Below, in pieces: positions 1 through 6,970 of a stretch of DNA of 22,414 nt. Every line of letters starts with the position of its first letter. Positions within the stretch are counted from its first letter, which is position 1. The position numbers and the translations under genes were made by a program. The notes under the pieces were generated by a model. The model was not told where the DNA came from, did no database searches, and saw only the letters and a list, made by a program, of their open reading frames with translations. The stretch comes from Roseivirga sp. UBA6061 (GTDB lineage Bacteria; Bacteroidota; Bacteroidia; Cytophagales; Cyclobacteriaceae): contig DIYF01000167.1 in NCBI GenBank assembly GCA_002427745.1, positions 2,251 through 24,664 on the forward strand, written 5' to 3'.

Positions 1-158
1 AACTTCTTTCTTTGCTCATCAGTAAGGGGTGAAGTATCGGGATTATAGAACTCTCGATTCTGTTGCCTTCTGTAGCGTTTGATTTCTTTTTCGAAATCCT
101 GCGCCTCTACAGACACCAGACAAAACATGAGTACTATAATCCCTATCAGTTTTTTCAT
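1..158 (-). CDS. DUF1684 family protein, N-terminal part (cut by window edge)
   Basis: The reading frame from the ATG at 156-158 runs leftwards off the window. It begins MKKLIGIIVLMFCLVSVEAQ, a clean Sec signal peptide ending near residue 20. The mature part (DFEKEIKRYRRQQ, then NREFYNPDTSPLTDEQRKK) matches the start of DUF1684 proteins, which typically read 'EI..YR...N.EF.....SPL..E'. The family's function is not established. The start codon overlaps the stop of the upstream VOC gene by four bases (ATGA), so translational coupling is likely and this is the last gene seen in the LuxR-led run. Only about 52 codons are visible. The family call rests on the N-terminal pattern alone, recalled rather than searched. 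Confidence 0.75.
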   Translation of the reverse strand, partial: MKKLIGIIVLMFCLVSVEAQDFEKEIKRYRRQQNREFYNPDTSPLTDEQRKK

Positions 159-688
159 TTTGTAACAGCTCCTTCAGTAAACTGAGAGAATACGGCATCT
201 ACCGGCTCCCATAACTCCACTTTATTTCCTTCCAGGTCTCTGATATGAACAAACTTACCATAGTCATAAGTTTCCACACTGTCTACTACTTCCACTCCGT
301 TGTCCCTGAGCTTTACCAGCAGGGCCTCGATATCATCTACCCGGTAGTTGATCATCAAATCTCCCTCAAAATACTGAGACTTTGACGAAAAAGCACTCCA
401 TTGCATGTAGGCTTTGTGCTCATTGCCTTCGGGAGTACCTATCTCAAATAGCGTACCGTATTCATTGGTTTGTAATCCCAGGTTTTGAGAATACCATTCT
501 TTGAGCTTAACCGGATCGTCCGTTTTGAAAAAAACGCCTCCTATTCCGGTGACTCTTCCTTTATTATCCTGATTTGACATGTTGTTTTCCTTTTGATAGT
601 TGATCTTTGTTATCCAGTGGCTACCCAGAGCCACAGTGCCCAGCATCAGAAGCCGGAGCGTTGTTTTTTTGATTAATCCAGTTTCCAT
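155..688 (-). CDS. VOC/glyoxalase-like protein with hydrophobic N-terminus
   Basis: This is a 177-residue protein whose residues about 44-168 form one vicinal oxygen chelate unit: a first strand (RVTGIGGVFFKTDDPVKLKEWY), the typical 'W..-NLGL' helix, and the C-terminal 'DLEGNKVELWEP' signature. VOC proteins include glyoxalases and dioxygenases; no substrate can be deduced. The long start at 686-688 gives a hydrophobic segment (LRLLMLGTVALGSHWI), so the protein may be membrane-anchored or exported. A second start, MSNQDNKGRV at 578-580, is preceded by AAAAGGAAAA and would give a cytosolic 141-residue form. The long start overlaps the WD40 gene end by 16 bases and the gene end overlaps the DUF1684 start by four, so all three are probably co-transcribed. 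The family is secure; the start is not. Confidence 0.85.
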   Translation of the reverse strand: METGLIKKTTLRLLMLGTVALGSHWITKINYQKENNMSNQDNKGRVTGIGGVFFKTDDPVKLKEWYSQNLGLQTNEYGTLFEIGTPEGNEHKAYMQWSAFSSKSQYFEGDLMINYRVDDIEALLVKLRDNGVEVVDSVETYDYGKFVHIRDLEGNKVELWEPVDAVFSQFTEGAVTK

Positions 689-1542
689 ATCCTTACTTTT
701 TTATCAGCTGAAGCCAGGGCCAGAAGCTTGTTATCATGTGAATAATTGATGCCGTAGTTGCCTTTGGCGCTGCTGGACAGTTCTTGTTTCACTTCCAGAC
801 TATCAGCATCCAGCAGCAGTACTGCCTTTTCTGCCGTGATCGCCAGTTCATTGCGAGCCGGAGCATAAGCCAGCGCCATCACGCCTTTTCTGTTAAGAGG
901 CACTATCTGGCTCACCTTCCAGTTTTTTGTATCGATGATATTCAGCCCTCCGCTATAGTCCAGGCACCAGGCCAGGTCTTTGTCAGGGTGGCAGCGTACA
1001 CAGGTCAGGGCGATCTTGCCTGCTTCGAAGGTGGCTGCTTCCTCCAGCTCAGGAATGGTGAAAACCTGCAGCTGGCTACCCAGGCCACCCACCATTACGT
1101 ATTTACCATCCGGTGTTGTTGTTTTGATACTCAGGTTTTTGCCATTGGGCTTCAGGCTCGCGATGATTGACCCATCCATGTTGCGGCTTACGACCATTTT
1201 GTCCTGACCACTGGTCAGCAGATACCGCTGGTCAGCCGTCATCAGAACATTGTCTATTCCCTTTTTATGATCCTCTACCGTATCCGTGAGTTTCCCGGAA
1301 TCCAGCTCAAAGAAATTGATCTGCTTATCCCGCGACACGGTAATGAGCTGACCATTGTATTCTACTCCCCCATTCACTGTTTCTGTATGCCCTTCAAATT
1401 CTCTGATGAGCGACCAGTCATCTGTATTCCAGCAACGCAGCTCTCCGCTAAACCCGAAGGAAAAGAGCATACTGTCGTCTTTGGTGAAGAGCACTTTGTT
1501 AACGTGAGAGCTATGTGCCTGAATGATATTGGTGGGTTTCAT
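673..1542 (-). CDS. WD40 repeat beta-propeller protein
   Basis: This 289-residue protein consists almost wholly of WD40-type repeats of about 40 residues. Visible blades include 'SHVNKVLFTKDDSMLFSFGFSGELRCWN', 'GHTETVNGGVEYNGQLITVSRDKQINFFEL', 'HKKGIDNVLMTADQRYLLTSGQDKMVV' and the last one, 'NYGINYSHDNKLLALASADKKVRIWKLD'. I count about seven, enough for one closed propeller. No signal peptide or membrane helix is visible, so it is probably cytoplasmic. Such propellers are protein-interaction scaffolds; no catalytic role is suggested. It begins three bases after the stop of the membrane protein at 1546-1962 and overlaps the downstream VOC gene by 16 bases, so it lies inside the operon. Its partner could be one of the membrane proteins of the run (inference). 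Confidence 0.88.
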   Translation of the reverse strand: MKPTNIIQAHSSHVNKVLFTKDDSMLFSFGFSGELRCWNTDDWSLIREFEGHTETVNGGVEYNGQLITVSRDKQINFFELDSGKLTDTVEDHKKGIDNVLMTADQRYLLTSGQDKMVVSRNMDGSIIASLKPNGKNLSIKTTTPDGKYVMVGGLGSQLQVFTIPELEEAATFEAGKIALTCVRCHPDKDLAWCLDYSGGLNIIDTKNWKVSQIVPLNRKGVMALAYAPARNELAITAEKAVLLLDADSLEVKQELSSSAKGNYGINYSHDNKLLALASADKKVRIWKLD

Positions 1543-1545
1543 AAT

Positions 1546-1962
1546 CTATTTTGAGTTTTTGTTTGCGATAAATCTTGCCCCGGCATAAGCGCAGGGTACA
1601 TAAGCAATAGAAGCTACAATGATGAGCCAGGTAGGATGTGGTACCAGGGTCATATTGATGATGGAACCTAATGCCAGTATCACCCCAATGATGATGGCGC
1701 TGTTTTTCCAGGCATCCTGACTGAGCAGTGCTCCTACAATACCGGCTACGAAAGTGCCGATCATCCAGCTCACGAGTAATAAGACAAAAGCCAGCGTAGG
1801 TAAAGTCTCCATAAACTCTGTGAGTGCTTCTGTGTCTGTATAATCCAGACCGGTCGGTGGCGGGTAAAAGAGGTGGTTGACAGCTTCCAGCCCAAAGATG
1901 ACCACCCAGCCAGTTAATAGCCCCGCTATCACCGGCAGTATACGCTTTTTAAATACGTTCAT
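1546..1962 (-). CDS. Small four-helix membrane protein, unknown function
   Basis: This is a 138-residue integral membrane protein with four predicted helices at about residues 8-30, 55-80, 87-106 and 110-130. The loop between helices 1 and 2 is acidic (about residues 33-53, with GLDYTDTEALTEFME). I recognise no named family. It begins 11 bases after the DUF4199 gene and ends four bases before the WD40 gene, so the three are very likely one transcript. Small membrane proteins of this size often accompany DUF4199 genes in Bacteroidota, but that is a recollection and does not give a function. The ATG start is supported by the positively charged start MNVFKKR before the first helix. Confidence 0.75.
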   Translation of the reverse strand: MNVFKKRILPVIAGLLTGWVVIFGLEAVNHLFYPPPTGLDYTDTEALTEFMETLPTLAFVLLLVSWMIGTFVAGIVGALLSQDAWKNSAIIIGVILALGSIINMTLVPHPTWLIIVASIAYVPCAYAGARFIANKNSK

Positions 1963-1972
1963 GATGGACAGC

Positions 1973-2491
1973 TCAGGCAGTAGCGACTACGGCACGCTTC
2001 ACAACCAAAGAAGAAATCACGCTAATGGCCAGGCCAATCAGAAATACGGTGAGAAACATCAGCACAGTTCCTCCAAAAGTAGTATACCAAAAACCCATCT
2101 GGTCCATCATTTCAGCAAAGCCCTTTTCGAACTCTGGTGTGCCAATGGTCTGGCCGGAAGTGCTGGCATAGTATTGCTCGTAAAAATCAGGCATGATCCA
2201 GAGTACAAATACCAGGTTGTAAAGTCCCCAGGCGGCTCCTCCCATAGCGGAGATGGACAGACCTATCTTCATGCCTTCTCCAAAGCTCATGACCCCTTCA
2301 TTTTCTTTATCGCGATAGTGCCTCATGGCAAAGTAAACCATAGCCATGGCTACAATCATTGAAGAGTAACCGACAACCTGCCCGACATCGAAACTCTCGC
2401 TGCCCCAGCCTACAATGGCCATCGTTGCGACAGGTACTCCTACCACGATCAGGCAGGCTATGAGTCCGTACTTAAGTGTAATGTTTTTCAT
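1973..2491 (-). CDS. DUF4199 family membrane protein
   Basis: This 172-residue protein has four membrane helices (about 8-28, 38-56, 72-98 and 138-165) and matches the DUF4199 pattern: an N-terminal 'KYGLIACLIVV', then 'YSSMIVAMAMVYFAMRHYRDKENEGVMSFGEGMKIGL', and a long extramembrane loop before the last helix that holds 'EQYYASTSGQ' and 'FEKGFAEMM'. The family is widespread in Bacteroidota with no defined biochemical role. It is the first gene after the LuxR regulator, separated by about 100 bases that carry a pair of direct repeats. It may therefore start its own transcript or belong to the LuxR-led one. The family call is confident, the function unknown. Confidence 0.85.
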   Translation of the reverse strand: MKNITLKYGLIACLIVVGVPVATMAIVGWGSESFDVGQVVGYSSMIVAMAMVYFAMRHYRDKENEGVMSFGEGMKIGLSISAMGGAAWGLYNLVFVLWIMPDFYEQYYASTSGQTIGTPEFEKGFAEMMDQMGFWYTTFGGTVLMFLTVFLIGLAISVISSLVVKRAVVATA

Positions 2492-2555
2492 GACGTTTCA
2501 TTTAATTGATGTCTCCAAATCAAGCCATATGGTTCAAAAACTCACTCATACTTAA

Positions 2556-2582
2556 GTACCAAAGCGCTGATTCGTACTAAAG
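2556..2582 (-). promoter_or_regulatory. Direct repeats upstream of the DUF4199 operon (possible LuxR operator)
   Basis: In the 101-base gap between the LuxR gene and the DUF4199 gene two copies of GTACYAAAG lie 18 bases apart (2556-2564 and 2574-2582). On the transcribed strand they read CTTTAGTAC and CTTTGGTAC. Their position upstream of the membrane-protein operon suggests a binding site, possibly for the adjacent regulator. Only the repeat is seen; the role is inference. Confidence 0.35.
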
Positions 2583-2592
2583 TAGGAGCGCT

Positions 2593-3021
2593 CTAAACGA
2601 TAATCCGCCACTCTTTTGCCCGCGTTACCGCCTGAGTGCGTCTTTTCACATCGAGCTTGACAAAGAGGTTGGAAACATGGGTTTTGATCGTGCTTTCAGA
2701 GACAAAAAGTTTCTCCCCGATCTCCTGGTTAGACAGTCCGTTCGAAATCAGTTGCAGTACCTCCAGTTCCCTCTGGCTGATGCCCAGATTCTGGATACGT
2801 TCTTCATCGATTTCCACCGGAGCAGAGACCTCTACCTCCACTACTTTATCCTTTTTGATGTTGCCTCCGAGGTAAATACCCAGGGCCATTAAGATGACCG
2901 CTGTAATCCCGATGATAGTATCGGCTGGGATGGAAGGAATAACCAGAGAGAGATTGCTCAATTGAAAGAGAATCAGCAGAGCCAGGGCGATCAGTCCGAA
3001 TCGTAAAACCGTTTTGAGCAC
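2593..3021 (-). CDS. Membrane-tethered LuxR-type transcriptional regulator
   Basis: This 142-residue regulator has two N-terminal membrane helices (about residues 5-22 and 33-53), a short charged linker, and a C-terminal LuxR/GerE helix-turn-helix at about 78-140 with the canonical run 'QRELEVLQLISNGLSNQEIGEKLFVSESTIKTHVSNLFVKLDVKRRTQAV'. There is no receiver domain, so it is not a normal response regulator. DNA binding must occur at the inner face of the cytoplasmic membrane, and the signal probably reaches it through the membrane segment or a partner (inference). It heads a minus-strand run of membrane and interaction proteins, and likely regulates that run. The HTH is intact. Similar short membrane LuxR proteins are known in Bacteroidota. 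Confidence 0.88.
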   Translation of the reverse strand: MLKTVLRFGLIALALLILFQLSNLSLVIPSIPADTIIGITAVILMALGIYLGGNIKKDKVVEVEVSAPVEIDEERIQNLGISQRELEVLQLISNGLSNQEIGEKLFVSESTIKTHVSNLFVKLDVKRRTQAVTRAKEWRIIV

Positions 3022-3202
3022 TTTAAAAAATGGTTTACGCTAAGTTAACCCGAATTATAAAACAGACTCTCTATTACAGTCTTAAATCCCTTCGAATCAC
3101 CCGTTTTTTCTTTCTGCCTATAGATAGTCTCTGACGGAACTATGGTCACAGGCACTCCTTCCTTTGCACAGGTACAGCTTAAGCCTACAAGAACCCGTTT
3201 GT

Positions 3203-3226
3203 ACACCTGCGTCTCAACTCAGGTGT
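3203..3226 (-). terminator. Weak hairpin downstream of the ECF42 sigma gene
   Basis: ACACCTG (3203-3209) pairs with CAGGTGT (3220-3226) around a 10-base loop, 22 bases past the stop of the minus-strand sigma gene. No U-tract follows, so this is at best a weak terminator. The rest of the 226-base gap 3022-3247 shows nothing else I can support. Confidence 0.25.
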
Positions 3227-3247
3227 GAGGTCAGACGGTACCTATAC

Positions 3248-4495
3248 CTACTTACCATGTAGCTGGTCCAGCTTGGCTTCCAGAAACCTCCGCTCGGTTT
3301 GGTTTTCTGCTTCGCGGATGGCAATGGACAAGTGATATCGTGCCTTATTCCAGTTCTCCAATTGCACGTAAAGGTCAGCTTTCAATGCCTGAAAGGACTG
3401 ATTGCCTTTCATATCCAGTTCAATTTCTTCCATACACTCCAGCGCCTTGGCCGGTCCTTCCAGCTTGCTCAGCACAACTACCCGGCTCATTTTCACAACA
3501 GGAGATGGCTTATGCAAAACCAGCGCATCATACAGTCTCAGGATCTGCTTCCAGTTAGTGTTCTCATAAGTACTGGCGGAGGTGTAATAGCTGGAAATAG
3601 CCGCCTCCAGCTGATAGACGGTTGTGTTTTCAAAATCAGAGGAGCGTTTCAGAAAGTGCCAGGCCCATTGCACATAATCCTGCCGATAGAGGCTCCGGTC
3701 CTGAAACTCCAGGGTCAGCAACCTGCCCTCAGCATCGGTACGGGCCGGAAAGCGTGCTGCCTTGAACAGCATCATGGAAATCAGCGAATTGAGCTCATTG
3801 GTATTACACTGGCCTTCATTGAGCATAAGAAAAGCCAGCCGTATGGCCTCTTCGCAGAGCTCTAGCTTCATCAGCTTTTCTCCACTGGTTGCTTTGTAAC
3901 CCTCATTGAACAGCAGATAAATCACCTGCAGCACTGCATTGAGCCGGTCGCCAATATCTTCTTCCCGTGGCATCTGCAGGTCGCCCACCTCTGTTTTGAA
4001 TTTCTGCTTTGCTCTTTGGATCGCCTTTTTCGTCCCCTCTTCTGACTTGAGCAGGGCCCGGGCAATTTCCCTCACACTTAATCCGCACAAGAGCTTCAGG
4101 CTCAGCATGAGTTGCTCCTGCGCTTTCATAGACGGATGGCAACAGGCGAAAATCATCTTCAGTTGTTCATCCTTGATTACATCTTCCTGCAACTCAAACT
4201 CCTTTCCATTCGCTCCTACCTCGGCATAGTTAGTCTCATAATCCACCGATTTTTTCTCTCTGCGCAGAAAATCAATCATCTGGTTATTCGCGACCCTGTA
4301 AAGCCAGGCACCTGGTCGGTCGGGCATGGGTTGGTAAGACCAGACCTTGCTTGCTTTAAGCAGCGCCTCCTGAACGGCATCTTCCACCAGGTCAAGCAAA
4401 GCCGCCCCATAACGGTTTGTAAGCATAGCCACCAGCTTGCTATACTCATGCCTGAAAAGATGATCGAGGGTATTGTGCGCTACAAAATTGTCCAT
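3248..4495 (-). CDS. ECF42-type RNA polymerase sigma factor with TPR-like C-terminal extension
   Basis: At 415 residues this is more than twice the usual ECF length. Residues about 10-85 are sigma region 2 ('DLVEDAVQEALLKASKVWSY', then 'RPGAWLYRVANNQMIDFLRRE'). Residues about 130-175 are region 4 ('EQLMLSLKLLCGLSVREIARALLKSEEGTKKAIQRAKQKFK'). The extension begins with a DUF6596-type segment ('RLNAVLQVIYLLFNEGYKAT', about 185 onward) and ends in helical TPR-like repeats ('ALECMEEIELDMKGNQSFQALKADLYVQL'). This is the architecture of group ECF42, whose genes sit beside DGPF/YCII genes and lack a classical anti-sigma factor; the extension is reported to control activity. Here the DGPF gene is close by (5041-5385) and DoxX diverges from it. 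The start gives MDNFVAHNTLDHLFRHEY, normal for the group. Confidence 0.92.
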   Translation of the reverse strand: MDNFVAHNTLDHLFRHEYSKLVAMLTNRYGAALLDLVEDAVQEALLKASKVWSYQPMPDRPGAWLYRVANNQMIDFLRREKKSVDYETNYAEVGANGKEFELQEDVIKDEQLKMIFACCHPSMKAQEQLMLSLKLLCGLSVREIARALLKSEEGTKKAIQRAKQKFKTEVGDLQMPREEDIGDRLNAVLQVIYLLFNEGYKATSGEKLMKLELCEEAIRLAFLMLNEGQCNTNELNSLISMMLFKAARFPARTDAEGRLLTLEFQDRSLYRQDYVQWAWHFLKRSSDFENTTVYQLEAAISSYYTSASTYENTNWKQILRLYDALVLHKPSPVVKMSRVVVLSKLEGPAKALECMEEIELDMKGNQSFQALKADLYVQLENWNKARYHLSIAIREAENQTERRFLEAKLDQLHGK

Positions 4496-4524
4496 GGACA
4501 GTACTAAAAAATCGGTTCTTACCG

Positions 4525-4557
4525 TGTCGTTTGTCGAATTTACGAAGCTATGGTATC
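4525..4557 (+). promoter_or_regulatory. Candidate ECF-type promoter ahead of doxX-like gene
   Basis: The gap between the divergent sigma and DoxX genes contains TGTCGT (4525-4530) and TGTCGA (4532-4537). TGTCGA is followed after 16 bases by TATC (4554-4557). As I recall it, ECF42 promoters have a TGTCGA-like -35 box, so this could be an autoregulatory promoter on the plus strand. The -10 match is weak. Confidence 0.3.
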
Positions 4558-4608
4558 AGGGCAACCCGGAGGCATAGGTTTTTCTTATATTAAACCGACA
4601 ACCTTACT

Positions 4609-5007
4609 ATGTCCTCAGAAACTTACAAATCACTGGCCCTGTTGCTTATTCGACTTGCCTTCGGAGCCCGCCTTATTTATGGAGTAATTGACAATGTAGT
4701 GAGCTGGGATCGGATGCTGGAATTTGAGGCTTTTCTAAGCGCCAATGGCTTTCCTGTGCCCCTGGTAAGTGCCATCTTATCGGTGTATTTTCAATTACTG
4801 GCAGGGATCAGCTGGGTCATCGGTTATCAGGTCAGATACAGCGCTTTGCTTATGACAGGTAATTTTCTGGTGGCCCTGATTGGCTTTCATATCATCCAGG
4901 GCGACAGCTACCTGAATACAGCACCTGCCCTGCACCTGCTTTGTATTTCCGTGCTTTTGTTCGCCATAGGGCCAGGAAAGTACGCCCTGGATAAAAAGAA
5001 AGGGTAA
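4609..5007 (+). CDS. DoxX-like membrane protein
   Basis: This 132-residue protein has four membrane helices (about 10-28, 52-72, 78-97 and 103-122) and the DoxX pattern: 'LALLLIRLAFGARLIYGVIDNV' in helix 1, the amphipathic 'MLEFEAFLSANGFPVPLVSAILSVYFQLLAGISWVIGY', and a final helix ending at 'GPGKYALDKKKG'. DoxX-family proteins are small quinone-associated or redox-linked membrane proteins in some systems; the reaction here is unknown. It diverges from the ECF42 sigma gene and meets the YCII gene end to end across a hairpin. DoxX, DGPF/YCII and SRPBCC proteins commonly sit together near ECF sigma factors, so it is a plausible member of the sigma factor's regulon. Confidence 0.88.
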   Translation: MSSETYKSLALLLIRLAFGARLIYGVIDNVVSWDRMLEFEAFLSANGFPVPLVSAILSVYFQLLAGISWVIGYQVRYSALLMTGNFLVALIGFHIIQGDSYLNTAPALHLLCISVLLFAIGPGKYALDKKKG

Positions 5008-5028
5008 TCGCGATCTGCGCCATTACCC
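5002..5028. terminator. Bidirectional hairpin between convergent doxX-like and YCII genes
   Basis: GGGTAAT (5002-5008) pairs with ATTACCC (5022-5028), and inside it GCG (5010-5012) pairs with CGC (5018-5020) after one mismatch. It lies between two convergent stop codons, which fits a shared terminator. The left arm overlaps the DoxX stop. No long U-tract follows on either side. Confidence 0.55.
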
Positions 5029-5040
5029 TCTGCCTCTTTA

Positions 5041-5385
5041 TCAGATATCCATAATTTCTCTTACTTCAATGTGGCCGTCTTCTATCTGCAGGATAGGACA
5101 ACCTTTTGACATTTCAGTCGCTTCATCCAGCGATTCGGCCTTTACCATCAGGTAGCCGCCTACTACTTCCGCACCTTCCGCAAAAGGACCATCTGTGATC
5201 AGCTCTCCTCCTTTAGACACCTGCTTTCCAGCTCCATTCAGCGGTAAGCCATCGATTAACTGGCCTTTCTCAGCTAGTCCCTGCATCCAGGTAGTCCATT
5301 CTCCCATATGCTTCTGCTGCTCTTCCGGAGACATCTCATGCATATGCTTATCGCCACCACGGAATAAATACAAATACTTCGTCAT
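5041..5385 (-). CDS. YCII-related (DGPF) domain protein
   Basis: This 114-residue protein is a single YCII/DGPF domain: an N-terminal strand 'TKYLYLFRGGD', a helical 'MSPEEQQKHMGEWTTWMQGLAEKGQLIDGLPL', the family signature 'ITDGPFAEGAEVVGGYLMVKAESLDEATEMSKGCPIL', and a final 'IEVREIMDI'. The fold is a ferredoxin-like alpha-beta sandwich with an uncertain enzymatic role. DGPF proteins are the hallmark neighbours of ECF42 sigma factors and may act as targets or modulators. The gene starts 29 bases after the SRPBCC stop and is probably co-transcribed with it. The single ATG start fits the domain exactly. Confidence 0.92.
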   Translation of the reverse strand: MTKYLYLFRGGDKHMHEMSPEEQQKHMGEWTTWMQGLAEKGQLIDGLPLNGAGKQVSKGGELITDGPFAEGAEVVGGYLMVKAESLDEATEMSKGCPILQIEDGHIEVREIMDI

Positions 5386-5414
5386 TGTTGTATGAATTAA
5401 TGTTAGTTAAAAAA

Positions 5415-5855
5415 TCAAACTGTTTCGAGTGCCTTGCAACTGTGAGGCATCCCCTGTCCTGTTTCCAGGTATGATTTGAGGCTCCTCAAATACATACCCC
5501 AATGGTAATTACAGCTGCCAAACATATCTGTTTCTGCCTCCCAGCCCGCATGGTAGAAGCGCAGTTGTATACCACCGGCTACCGGCTCAATCTCAAAGGC
5601 GATGGTGGTTCCCAGCCATTCCGGATGGCCTTCTACGCACTCCCAAAGTACTCTGCGATCAGGCAGCAATTCTACCACCCGCATGCTCTTCTGGTACCTT
5701 CCTTCAAAATGGAAGTTAGCCATGGTGTTGGTTTCCGGTATTGCTTCTGCTTCGGTCGTCCACCAGGCGGCAAGCCCCTGCGAGGTAGTCAAAGCCTCGT
5801 AGACCTGCTCGGGGTCCAGCACTTTGATCTTAAGTATATGAAAGATAATAGCCAT
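5415..5855 (-). CDS. SRPBCC (AHSA1-like) domain protein
   Basis: This 146-residue protein is one SRPBCC/START-like domain of the AHSA1 type: 'VLDPEQVYEALTTSQGLAAWWTTEAEAIPE', then 'RVLWECVEGHPEWLGTTIAFEIEP', then 'QLRFYHAGW', and the C-terminal helix 'HWGMYLRSLKSYLETGQGMPH'. The 'LAAWWT' run and the terminal helix are typical. These helix-grip proteins bind hydrophobic ligands or partners; in Bacteroidota they recur near YCII and DoxX genes. It is the first gene of a two-gene minus-strand transcript with the YCII gene. The ATG at 5853-5855 is the first in frame and leaves a complete domain. No ligand can be assigned. Confidence 0.88.
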   Translation of the reverse strand: MAIIFHILKIKVLDPEQVYEALTTSQGLAAWWTTEAEAIPETNTMANFHFEGRYQKSMRVVELLPDRRVLWECVEGHPEWLGTTIAFEIEPVAGGIQLRFYHAGWEAETDMFGSCNYHWGMYLRSLKSYLETGQGMPHSCKALETV

Positions 5856-5875
5856 TGGTTAGTTTTTGCTGTATT

Positions 5876-5901
5876 GACGCAGCCGATCGGTAAAGGGGAC
5901 A
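5876..5901 (-). promoter_or_regulatory. Candidate ECF-type promoter of the SRPBCC-YCII operon
   Basis: On the minus strand TGTCCC (5901-5896) is followed, after exactly 16 bases, by CGTC (5879-5876), about 20 bases upstream of the SRPBCC start. The spacing and the CGTC -10 box fit an ECF sigma promoter, and the nearby ECF42 factor is the obvious candidate. The -35 differs from TGTCGA at the end, so this is suggestive only. Confidence 0.4.
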
Positions 5902-5930
5902 GAAAAGAAAATTTATTTTTTGGGGCATAT

Positions 5931-6007
5931 CTCCTCAGAGTCTTACTGCGTAATGACTCTCAGGAGTTGTCTGAGGGATTGTCTTACTGCGTAATGACTC
6001 TCAGGGG
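5931..6007. repeat. Repeat copy A: two tandem hairpins
   Basis: The first hairpin (5931-5966) has arms CTCCTCAGAGTC and GACTCTCAGGAG around TTAC-TGC-GTAA, with one mismatched pair and one bulged T. The second (about 5971-6007) repeats the core GTCTTACTGCGTAATGAC with flanking CTGAGG and TCTCAGG. Related copies lie at 8332, 10023 and 12589. Copy A is most like the double-hairpin copy at 12589. It marks the left edge of the accessory region. The remaining bases up to 6106 show no recognisable gene. Confidence 0.85.
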
Positions 6008-6106
6008 TAGGACATTCCCATAAAATTCATCACATTCAGTAATAACCGCTTCCAGAACACGCTAAATTTTGCGTCAGAAATGGTTGTTCCAGATTGATTT
6101 TAAGTC

Positions 6107-6586
6107 TTGAAAAAATATTCTCACAGTATATCCGATTACAAAAACACAACTGATTTCTATACAGCTGTTCGTCAGATTTTTCAGGTCTATGGCTGCGACC
6201 TCAATCAACCAGCAGACCATTCTGAAATTCTCAGATTTGAAACCGAAAATGGTTACATGCTTTCCGGTGAACTCAGAGCATACTTTTCAATTGTCAACGG
6301 CACATATGGCTTCGATTACCTGTCTCAATTATTTCCATTATCCGAACTTGTTCAAATAGGCCAATATTCGTGGTTCAAAAATGACTCAGAATACAAGAGT
6401 CCCCGGTACCGACATGTTTATGTTCTGGGTGAGTTAATGATAAATTCTCACCAGTGGGGAATAGTATTGAATAATGAAGGTTTGTTGGAAGAAATTATCG
6501 AGCTGGATTATGAACAACCAGTAGCCAGGTCTATCACTGAATTCTTAGAGCTTTTCACGAAATCCCCTTATGATTTAATCAGATAA
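6107..6586 (+). CDS. SMI1/KNR4 (SUKH) family protein, probable orphan immunity protein
   Basis: This 159-residue protein shows the SUKH pattern: 'ILRFETENGYMLSGELRAYFSIVNGTYGF' (family form: 'FE...G..LP.dl..f..i.NG'), then 'LFPLSELVQIGQY', the central 'VYVLGELMINSHQWGIVLNNEGLLEEII', and the closing 'ARSITEFLELFTKSPYDLI'. SUKH proteins are best known as immunity proteins against polymorphic toxins, with wider roles possible. No toxin gene is adjacent, so it would be an orphan. The only start available is TTG at 6107, because TAA lies two codons upstream and the first in-frame ATG falls inside the domain. It follows the double-hairpin repeat A and opens the accessory region. Confidence 0.8.
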   Translation: MKKYSHSISDYKNTTDFYTAVRQIFQVYGCDLNQPADHSEILRFETENGYMLSGELRAYFSIVNGTYGFDYLSQLFPLSELVQIGQYSWFKNDSEYKSPRYRHVYVLGELMINSHQWGIVLNNEGLLEEIIELDYEQPVARSITEFLELFTKSPYDLIR

Positions 6587-6636
6587 CAAGAAGCATATTG
6601 TCTGTTACAAGCCCAGATCGGGCGGATACGTCAAGA

Positions 6637-6667
6637 AGCTCTGATAAAGAAGTACCTTGTCAGAGCT
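6637..6667 (+). terminator. Hairpin downstream of the SUKH gene
   Basis: AGCTCTGA (6637-6644) pairs perfectly with TCAGAGCT (6660-6667) around a 15-base loop, 50 bases past the SUKH stop. No strong U-run follows, so terminator function is uncertain. Confidence 0.35.
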
Positions 6668-6737
6668 CAACCTTTCTAAAACGACTCATTGAAAAGGCAG
6701 ATTTATTGTTTGGTTCATGATCAAACTCGCTCGGAAG

Positions 6738-6764
6738 GTCACCCTCAGCCTGACTGAGGGTCTC
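6738..6764. repeat. Dispersed hairpin repeat, GTCACCCT...AGGGTCTC type
   Basis: ACCCTCAG (6741-6748) pairs with CTGAGGGT (6754-6761) around CCTGA. The outer bases GTCACCCT and AGGGTCTC are the same as those of the hairpin at 19704-19730 (read on the other strand), although the inner stem differs. It is probably a member of a dispersed intergenic hairpin family. Confidence 0.6.
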
Positions 6765-6970
6765 AATAGCCACAGTAGGCTATAAATGACTATAATTATA
6801 CTCCGTTCCCAGACCGTCAAAGGTTTAACTCCCTCAACACCGAAACTCAGGAGCCAAAGAGATTCCTTCCTTTAGGGGAAAGACAAGTCTGGCAACGTTC
6901 TGAAACCCTGATTAAACATTTAAACAGAAGAGCAGTCTAACTTCGAATATTAAATAGTAAACTTAGAATC

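Larger units (their letters stand above)
6587..6970. other. Gene-free 384-base interval between SUKH and sulfatase genes
   Basis: I see no plausible coding frame here. It contains two hairpins, listed separately (6637-6667 and 6738-6764). The last 70 bases before the sulfatase are A+T-rich and presumably hold its promoter, but no clear -33/-7 pair stands out. Confidence 0.6.

Noticed and set aside
784..1554. Plus-strand frames opposite the WD40 gene
   Set aside because: They are antisense shadows of a clear beta-propeller gene and encode no recognisable domain.
3299..4507. Plus-strand frames opposite the ECF42 sigma gene, up to 188 codons
   Set aside because: They lie antisense to a complete sigma factor with recognisable regions 2 and 4, and show no domain or start signal of their own.
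6841..6970. tRNA or small RNA before the sulfatase
   Set aside because: I checked for cloverleaf-like pairing and T-loop sequence by eye and found none; nothing beyond A+T-rich sequence is supported.
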